DNA from: Streptomyces sp. A1277 | GTDB taxonomy: Bacteria; Actinomycetota; Actinomycetes; Streptomycetales; Streptomycetaceae | Length of the DNA stretch: 64,000 bases | Reading direction: 5' to 3' | NCBI RefSeq assembly: GCF_004795015.1 | Contig: NZ_SSBI01000004.1 | Span: forward strand, 152,956-216,955 | Shown here: positions 59,681-64,000 of the stretch, in pieces | How the letters are laid out: each line of letters opens with the position of its first letter | Numbering within the stretch: position 1 is the first letter of the stretch | The notes under the pieces: model-generated | The model's input: only the letters and a program-made list of their open reading frames with translations | Database searches by the model: none | What the model was told of the DNA's origin: nothing | Position numbers and translations under genes: made by a program

Positions 59681-60493
59681 TTACGGCTTGCGGCCGACCG
59701 CCACGTAACCCGGGGTGACGACTTCGCCCGTGCCGGGGACCGGCTCGCCGAGCTCGGGGTGCCATGCCTCGGCGGCGACGACGCCGGGCTCCACCATCTC
59801 CAGCCCGTCGAAGAACGCGGCGAACTGGGCGCGGCTGCGCGGCGCCAGCGTGAGCGTGTTGGCCCGGTACATCTCGTCCACCTGGCGGGCCTCCTCCGGG
59901 TGGAAGTCGGCGGTGATCTGCGAGATCACCATGTAGCTGCCGGGCGCGAGGACGTCGGTCAGCCGGCTCACCAGCTCGTAGGCGCCGTCCTCGTCGCTCA
60001 CGAAGTGCAGCAGCGCGATCATCGACAGGGCCACCGGGGCGCTGAAGTCCAGCGTCTTTCCGGCGCGTTCGAGGATCGTGTCGACGTTGCGGGCGTCGGC
60101 CTGCACGTAGTCGATGACGCCCTCGGGCGTGCCCTTGAGCAGCGCCTCGGCGTGGGCCAGCACGATCGGGTCGTTGTCGCAGTAGACGACCCGGGTGGTG
60201 GGCTCGGCCGCCTGGGCGACCTGGTGCAGGTTGGGCTCGGTGGGTATCCCGGTGCCGATGTCGAGGAACTGCCGGACGCCCTGGGCGGACAGCCAGCGGG
60301 TGGCCCGGTGCATGAAGGCGCGGTTGATCTTCGCCATCACCGGCACGTTCGGTTCGACGGCCAGCATCTGGCGGCCCATGGCCTCGTCCACCGGGTAGTT
60401 GTCCTTGCCGCCCAGGAACCAGTCGTACATCCGCGCGGGATGCGGCTTGCTGGTGTCGATGAGCGGGGCGGTGGTGTTCTCCGGTCGGGACAT
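59681..60493 (-). CDS. DUF574 SAM-dependent methyltransferase-like protein
   Basis: 270 residues from ATG 60493, with GGAG upstream. DUF574 (Methyltransf_19) signature: SKPHPARMYDWFLGGKDNYPVDE at the N-terminus, FLDIGTGIPTEPNLHQVAQ near residue 80, VVYCDNDPIVLAHAEALL near 105, and SMIALLHFVSDEDGAYELVSRL. Streptomyces carry many copies, usually monocistronic, several next to XRE/DUF397 genes. Substrate not known. Confidence 0.92.
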   Translation of the reverse strand: MSRPENTTAPLIDTSKPHPARMYDWFLGGKDNYPVDEAMGRQMLAVEPNVPVMAKINRAFMHRATRWLSAQGVRQFLDIGTGIPTEPNLHQVAQAAEPTTRVVYCDNDPIVLAHAEALLKGTPEGVIDYVQADARNVDTILERAGKTLDFSAPVALSMIALLHFVSDEDGAYELVSRLTDVLAPGSYMVISQITADFHPEEARQVDEMYRANTLTLAPRSRAQFAAFFDGLEMVEPGVVAAEAWHPELGEPVPGTGEVVTPGYVAVGRKP

Positions 60494-60665
60494 GGCCAAC
60501 TCCAGGGTGCGGGAGGCTGCGGATGATCAGCTCGCGCCCAGGATAGGCAACTGAACGGCCGGCACGGGAGAGTTCACCCGCCGGTCCGGGGCGGCGGTGC
60601 GCAATTCCCGCGCCCGACAGACGGCTTGGGCGGTGCGCACACCCGGGGAGAGGGCCCGGACGATA

Positions 60666-60706
60666 GTTACCACAGCGTAACTTACTCGTGGGTTACCTCT
60701 GGTAAC
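60666..60706. promoter_or_regulatory. Paired GTTAC/GTAAC inverted repeats upstream of the lipase gene
   Basis: Two inverted repeats lie close together in an A+T-rich island: GTTAC-n6-GTAAC (60666-60681) and GTTACC-TCT-GGTAAC (60692-60706). Centres are about 26 bp apart, near two and a half helical turns. They occupy the promoter region 56-96 bp before the lipase start and resemble a double operator, for example for a TetR- or MarR-type repressor. Confidence 0.55.
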
Positions 60707-60761
60707 TACCGCTGCTAGTTTGCGCTCACCCGTATCACCGGAGCAGAGCGAGGAGTGAGCT

Positions 60762-62150
60762 GTGAGCCGCAAGGACAGCCGTTCGCGTTCCACCGTCCCC
60801 CCGACCCCCACCCACCGGCGCACCGGCACCCTGCGTGCGGCGGCCGTCGCCGTGACCGCGGCGGCCTGCGTCGCCGCGTACGCCGCGCCCGCGTCCGCCA
60901 CGGACGGCACCGGGCCCGTCGTGTCCCGGGGCGTGACCATCCCCGCCTTCTACAACCCGCCCGCCGAACTGCCCGCCGCCAACGGGGCGCTGATCCGCCA
61001 GGAGGCCCTGCCGCTCGGCGCGAGCCTGCCCGGCCTGGACGGCCGCCCGATGCCGGGCCGGGCGACCCGCCTGATGTACCGGTCGACCGACTCGAACGGG
61101 CAGCCGGTCGCGGTGACCGGCGCCTACATCGAACCCTCGGCCGCCTGGAAGGGCAGCGGCCCGCGCCCGCTGGTGGCGCTGGCCTCGGGCACCATGGGCC
61201 AGGGCGACCAGTGCGCGCCCTCGCTGGCACTGCAGAACCCGCTGACCCTGACCGGCGACACCGTGTCGGTCGGCTACGAGATCCTCGCCGTCTACCGGCT
61301 CCTGTCCGCCGGTGTCTCCGTCGTCGTCACCGACTACGTGGGCCTCGGCACCACCGACCGCCTGCACACCTACGTCAACCGGGTGGACGAGGGCCACGCG
61401 CTGCTCGACGCGGCCCGCGCCGCGCACGCGCTGCCCGGCACCTCGCTCACGCCCCAGTCCCGTACCGGCCTGTACGGCTACAGCCAGGGCGGCGGGGCCA
61501 GCGCGGCGGCCGCCGAGCTCCAGCCCTCGTACGCCCCCGACGTCACCCTCGCAGGCACCTACTCCGGGGCGCCGCCGGCCGACCTGACCGCGGTCATGAA
61601 GGGCATCGACGGCAGCGCCCTGGCCGGCGCCCTGGCCTGGTCGATCAACGGCTTCGCGCAGGCCGACCCCGACCTGCGCGACGTCGTGGAGGCCAACATC
61701 AACGACGCCGGGCGGGCTGCGCTGAAGGACGCCTCGACCATGTGCGTCGGCGACGCGATCCTCGGCTACGGCTTCGCCAAGAGCACCAAGTGGACCACCT
61801 CCGGCAAGTCCCTCGGCGACATCATCGCCGCCGAGCCCAGGGCGCGGGCCGCGCTCGACAAGCAGCGCATCGGCGCCCTCAAGCCCGCCGGGCCGGTGCG
61901 GCTCGCGACCGGCGTCCAGGACGACATCGTGCCGCACAACCAGGCACGTCAGCTCGCCGTGGACTGGTGCCGCAAGGGCGGCAGCGTCACCTACGACGCC
62001 GTCATCCTGCCCAACCTGGGCGACAAGATCCTCACCAACCACCTGGTCCCGTTCATCACCGACCAGGGGGACGCCATCTCCTGGATGACCGACCGCCTCT
62101 CGGGCAAGCCGGCCACCTCCAACTGCTGGTCGATGCCGATCCAGCCCTGA
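60762..62150 (+). CDS. Secreted lipase (LIP/PF03583 family)
   Basis: 462 residues from GTG 60762 with GAGGAG upstream. A long basic N-region (residues 1-24), hydrophobic core RAAAVAVTAAACVAAYA and cleavage site ASA-TD near 46 form a Sec signal peptide. The alpha/beta-hydrolase core has the nucleophile GYSQGG near residue 240, VVVTDYVGLGTTD near 188 and a late RLATGVQDDIVPHNQARQLA with the acid near 390; the catalytic His is likely in TNHLVP. The family hydrolyses triacylglycerols and related esters outside the cell. Four Cys in the mature part may form disulfides. Confidence 0.9.
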   Translation: MSRKDSRSRSTVPPTPTHRRTGTLRAAAVAVTAAACVAAYAAPASATDGTGPVVSRGVTIPAFYNPPAELPAANGALIRQEALPLGASLPGLDGRPMPGRATRLMYRSTDSNGQPVAVTGAYIEPSAAWKGSGPRPLVALASGTMGQGDQCAPSLALQNPLTLTGDTVSVGYEILAVYRLLSAGVSVVVTDYVGLGTTDRLHTYVNRVDEGHALLDAARAAHALPGTSLTPQSRTGLYGYSQGGGASAAAAELQPSYAPDVTLAGTYSGAPPADLTAVMKGIDGSALAGALAWSINGFAQADPDLRDVVEANINDAGRAALKDASTMCVGDAILGYGFAKSTKWTTSGKSLGDIIAAEPRARAALDKQRIGALKPAGPVRLATGVQDDIVPHNQARQLAVDWCRKGGSVTYDAVILPNLGDKILTNHLVPFITDQGDAISWMTDRLSGKPATSNCWSMPIQP

Positions 62151-62426
62151 CACCCGGCCGCCGCGCCCGTCCGGTCCCACCGGGCGGGCGCGGACCCCAT
62201 TCGAGGGCCCCCGCCTCCGCCCGACCCGGGGATGAGACGGCGGAGCGGAGCACTTCGGCCGGCCCGCGCCCGGGCCCGGCTCAGCGGACTCAGCGAGACC
62301 GTCCCGGCGCCGGCCGGAACGCTGACCGCCGGCCCCGGTCTCGGCTGACGCACCGGAACCGCCGCCCGGTCCGCACCGACGGGAAACCGCGTGCGCGCGG
62401 TGCGGGCGGCGGTTAGGGTCGCGGGT
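62151..62426. other. Non-coding region between the lipase and glycosyltransferase leader
   Basis: No gene supported. A TAGGGT hexamer at about 62413-62418, 8 bp before the short ATG frame at 62427, fits a -10 element. The region is Pro/Arg-coding in all frames with no database-like pattern. Confidence 0.4.
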
Positions 62427-62453
62427 ATGAACATCTGCCAGCTCTACGGCTGA
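62427..62453 (+). CDS. Possible 8-codon leader peptide of the glycosyltransferase transcript
   Basis: ATG 62427 to TGA encodes MNICQLYG. It lies 8 bp downstream of a TAGGGT -10-like hexamer, the spacing seen for leaderless Streptomyces transcripts, and 3 bp upstream of a GC-rich hairpin (62457-62483). The glycosyltransferase begins 134 bp later. The layout resembles translational attenuation leaders of macrolide resistance genes, but the frame is short and could be chance. Confidence 0.35.
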   Translation: MNICQLYG

Positions 62454-62456
62454 CGC

Positions 62457-62483
62457 GGACGGGGCAGGCCCCCGACCCCGTCC
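62457..62483 (+). terminator. Attenuator-like hairpin upstream of the glycosyltransferase
   Basis: GGACGGGG (62457-62464) pairs with CCCCGTCC (62476-62483) over an 11-nt C-rich loop, directly after the short frame's stop codon. No T-run follows. Confidence 0.5.
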
Positions 62484-62587
62484 GGCACACCGCATGCGCG
62501 CGCCCACGGCCCGGCCTTCGCCGGGGTGGCCGACGCGCCGGTCCGCCGTGTCCACTTCCGCCGCAGAGCTGAAACGAGTGATTCCCC

Positions 62588-63763
62588 ATGTCCCGTCGCC
62601 GTGCCCATATCGCCATGGTCGGCATCCCCGCCGTCAGCCATGTCCTGCCGAGCATCGAGGTCATCCGCGAACTGGTGGCCCGCGGCCACCGCGTCACCTA
62701 CGCCAACGACCCGGTGATGGCCGAGCGCATCGAAGCCACCGGCGCCACCTTCGTCCCGTACGACTCCGTGCTCCCGGTGGGCGACGACAACTGGCCCGAC
62801 GACCCCATCGCCGCCATGGGCCTCTTCCTCGACGACGCCATCCGCGCCCTGCCGCAGCTGCGCGCCGTCTACGACCGGGACCCGGCGGACCTCTACCTCT
62901 ACGACATCGGCGCGTACCCCGCGCGTGTGCTGGCCGAGTCGCAGAACCGACCCCTCATGCAGCTGTACCCGACGTTCGTCGGGTGGCGGAGCTACGAGCA
63001 GGACGTGGCGGTGCACCTGTGGGAGCTGCCGGGCGCCGACGCCTACCGGGCCAAGTTCACGCAGTGGCTCGCCGGCTGCGGCGCGGCCACCACGGACATG
63101 GACGCCTTCGTCGGGCGCCCCGGCCACACCCTGGCCCTGATCCCCCGGGCGATGCAGCCGCACGCCGACGACGTCGACACCGACACCGTCACGTTCGTCG
63201 GCCCCTGCTTCGCCGGGCGCGGCGACGAGCAGACCTGGACCCGTCCCACCGGGGCGGAGAAGGTGCTGCTGGTCTCGCTGGGGTCGGCGTACACCAACCG
63301 CCCCGCGTTCTACCGCAGTTGCCTGGACGCCTACGGCGACCTGCCCGGCTGGCACGTGGTGCTCCAGATCGGCAAGCAGACCGACCGAGCGGACCTGGGC
63401 ACGATCCCCGGCAACGTCGAAGTGCACCGCTGGGTACCGCAGTTGGCGATCCTGCACCAGGCCGATGCCTTCGTCACGCACGCCGGCATGGGCGGCAGCT
63501 CCGAGGGCCTGTACACCGGGGTGCCGATGATCGCCGTGCCGCAGGGCGTGGACCAGTTCATGAACGCGGACAAGCTCGTCGAGCTCGGTGTGGCCCGCCG
63601 CATCGACACCGATGACGCCACCCCCGAAGCGCTGCGCGAAGCCCTCCTGGCGCTCGCCTCCGACCCGGAGGTCGCGCGGCGCTCGGCGCGGTTGCGCGAC
63701 GAGGCCCGGGCGGAGGGCGGCACCCGGCGGGCCGCCGACCTGGTGGAGGAGCTGCTCGGCTGA
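62588..63763 (+). CDS. MGT-type (macrolide glycosyltransferase family) glycosyltransferase
   Basis: 391 residues from ATG 62588; the ribosome binding site is weak (GAGTGA). GT-B fold of family GT1: N-terminal HIAMVGIPAVSHVLPSIEVIRELVARGHRVTYA, and the nucleotide-sugar signature WVPQLAILHQADAFVTHAGMGGSSEGLYTGVPMIAVPQGVDQFMNADKL near residues 278-330. Typical length for MgtA/OleD-like enzymes that inactivate macrolides with UDP-glucose; plant-phenol-type acceptors are also accepted by some members. It stands alone, followed by a strong terminator, which suits a resistance gene. Confidence 0.9.
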   Translation: MSRRRAHIAMVGIPAVSHVLPSIEVIRELVARGHRVTYANDPVMAERIEATGATFVPYDSVLPVGDDNWPDDPIAAMGLFLDDAIRALPQLRAVYDRDPADLYLYDIGAYPARVLAESQNRPLMQLYPTFVGWRSYEQDVAVHLWELPGADAYRAKFTQWLAGCGAATTDMDAFVGRPGHTLALIPRAMQPHADDVDTDTVTFVGPCFAGRGDEQTWTRPTGAEKVLLVSLGSAYTNRPAFYRSCLDAYGDLPGWHVVLQIGKQTDRADLGTIPGNVEVHRWVPQLAILHQADAFVTHAGMGGSSEGLYTGVPMIAVPQGVDQFMNADKLVELGVARRIDTDDATPEALREALLALASDPEVARRSARLRDEARAEGGTRRAADLVEELLG

Positions 63764-63771
63764 TACGGCGC

Positions 63772-63814
63772 GGCCGGGGCGGTGAACGGGGTTTCCCGGT
63801 TCACCGCCCCGGCC
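63772..63814. terminator. Strong bidirectional terminator hairpin
   Basis: GGCCGGGGCGGTGAAC (63772-63787) pairs perfectly with GTTCACCGCCCCGGCC (63799-63814), a 16-bp stem with loop GGGGTTTCCCG, between the convergent glycosyltransferase and etfA genes. Confidence 0.85.
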
Positions 63815-63836
63815 GGGCAACGCCGATGACGAGGTG

Positions 63837-64000
63837 TCAGCCCTTGCGGGTGTTGATCTCCTCGGTGAGCTGGGGGACGACGTCGAAGAGGTCACCGACG
63901 ACGCCGTAGTCGACGAGGTCGAAGATCGGGGCCTCGGAGTCCTTGTTGACCGCGACGATCGTCTTCGAGGTCTGCATCCCCGCCCGGTGCTGGATCGCAC
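63837..64000 (-). CDS. etfA: Electron transfer flavoprotein alpha subunit, C-terminal part
   Basis: The last 53 residues are visible; the gene runs off the right edge. [20 protein letters not shown] then [26 protein letters not shown] is the conserved FAD-binding end of EtfA/FixB. EtfA with EtfB carries electrons from acyl-CoA dehydrogenases to ETF-quinone oxidoreductase; etfB is expected further upstream on the minus strand, outside the window. Confidence 0.93.
   Translation of the reverse strand, partial: AIQHRAGMQTSKTIVAVNKDSEAPIFDLVDYGVVGDLFDVVPQLTEEINTRKG

Overview
The window is high-GC actinobacterial DNA with strong third-position GC bias, many GTG/TTG starts, GTGA/ATGA stop-start overlaps and typical Streptomyces families (XRE-DUF397 pair, conservons, DUF574 methyltransferase, divisome-independent small regulators). 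It reads as a chromosomal segment of a Streptomyces or close relative. Both ends cut through genes: the SMC-like subunit of a type II Wadjet system on the left and electron-transfer flavoprotein alpha on the right.

Region 1 (1-5.7 kb): the last two genes of a type II Wadjet anti-plasmid system (jetC partial, jetD), then two small proteins divergent from an XRE/DUF5753 regulator with its DUF397 partner, and a decayed GlxA-type regulator remnant.

Region 2 (6.0-25.5 kb) is the main attraction: a thiopeptide-type RiPP gene cluster. A 67-residue precursor with a Cys/Ser-rich tail heads a minus-strand operon with an aryl-acid adenylating ligase, homologues of GriI and GriH (the two enzymes that build 3-amino-4-hydroxybenzoate) and a flavin hydroxylase. 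A second, tightly coupled minus-strand operon encodes a thiopep_ocin-domain protein, a split LanB dehydratase, a RiPP recognition/ThiF-like protein, a YcaO cyclodehydratase, a SagB-type dehydrogenase, a LanB elimination-domain protein and an ABC exporter. A second flavin hydroxylase lies between the operons on the plus strand. A LuxR-type regulator carrying a rare TTA codon borders the cluster. The inferred product is an azole- and dehydroamino-acid-rich peptide joined to a (hydroxylated) aminohydroxybenzoyl unit; I do not recognise a characterised cluster with this combination.

Region 3 (25.7-32.8 kb): a frameshifted TerD remnant, an alpha/beta hydrolase, a zinc-independent ribosomal protein island (S18, L31 type B, an N-terminally broken L33, and a CobW-like protein with a lost P-loop), an SDR with a small partner, an AraC regulator, a GNAT and a methyltransferase.

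Region 4 (32.9-39.8 kb): a CstR-type persulfide-responsive unit (persulfide dioxygenase-rhodanese, TauE/SafE exporter, CstR, with matching palindromic operators), then SRPBCC, CrtI-like oxidoreductase, SDR, HemK2-type methyltransferase and CDGSH protein.

Region 5 (39.9-54.7 kb): a complete conservon (sensor kinase, roadblock, DUF742, GTPase, two P450s), a lone flavin monooxygenase, and a second kinase-roadblock pair joined directly to a branched-chain-amino-acid-type ABC transporter with a fused LivH-LivM permease. The kinase of this second unit also has a TTA codon.

Region 6 (54.7-64 kb): a gene-poor stretch ending in a 29-bp tandem repeat over the 3' end of a UvrA-like ABC protein gene, an AraC regulator, a membrane-anchored protein, a DUF574 methyltransferase, a secreted lipase behind paired GTTACC inverted repeats, and an MGT-type glycosyltransferase preceded by a possible leaderless 8-codon leader peptide and attenuator hairpin. 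No tRNA, rRNA, CRISPR array, IS element or transposase was seen.
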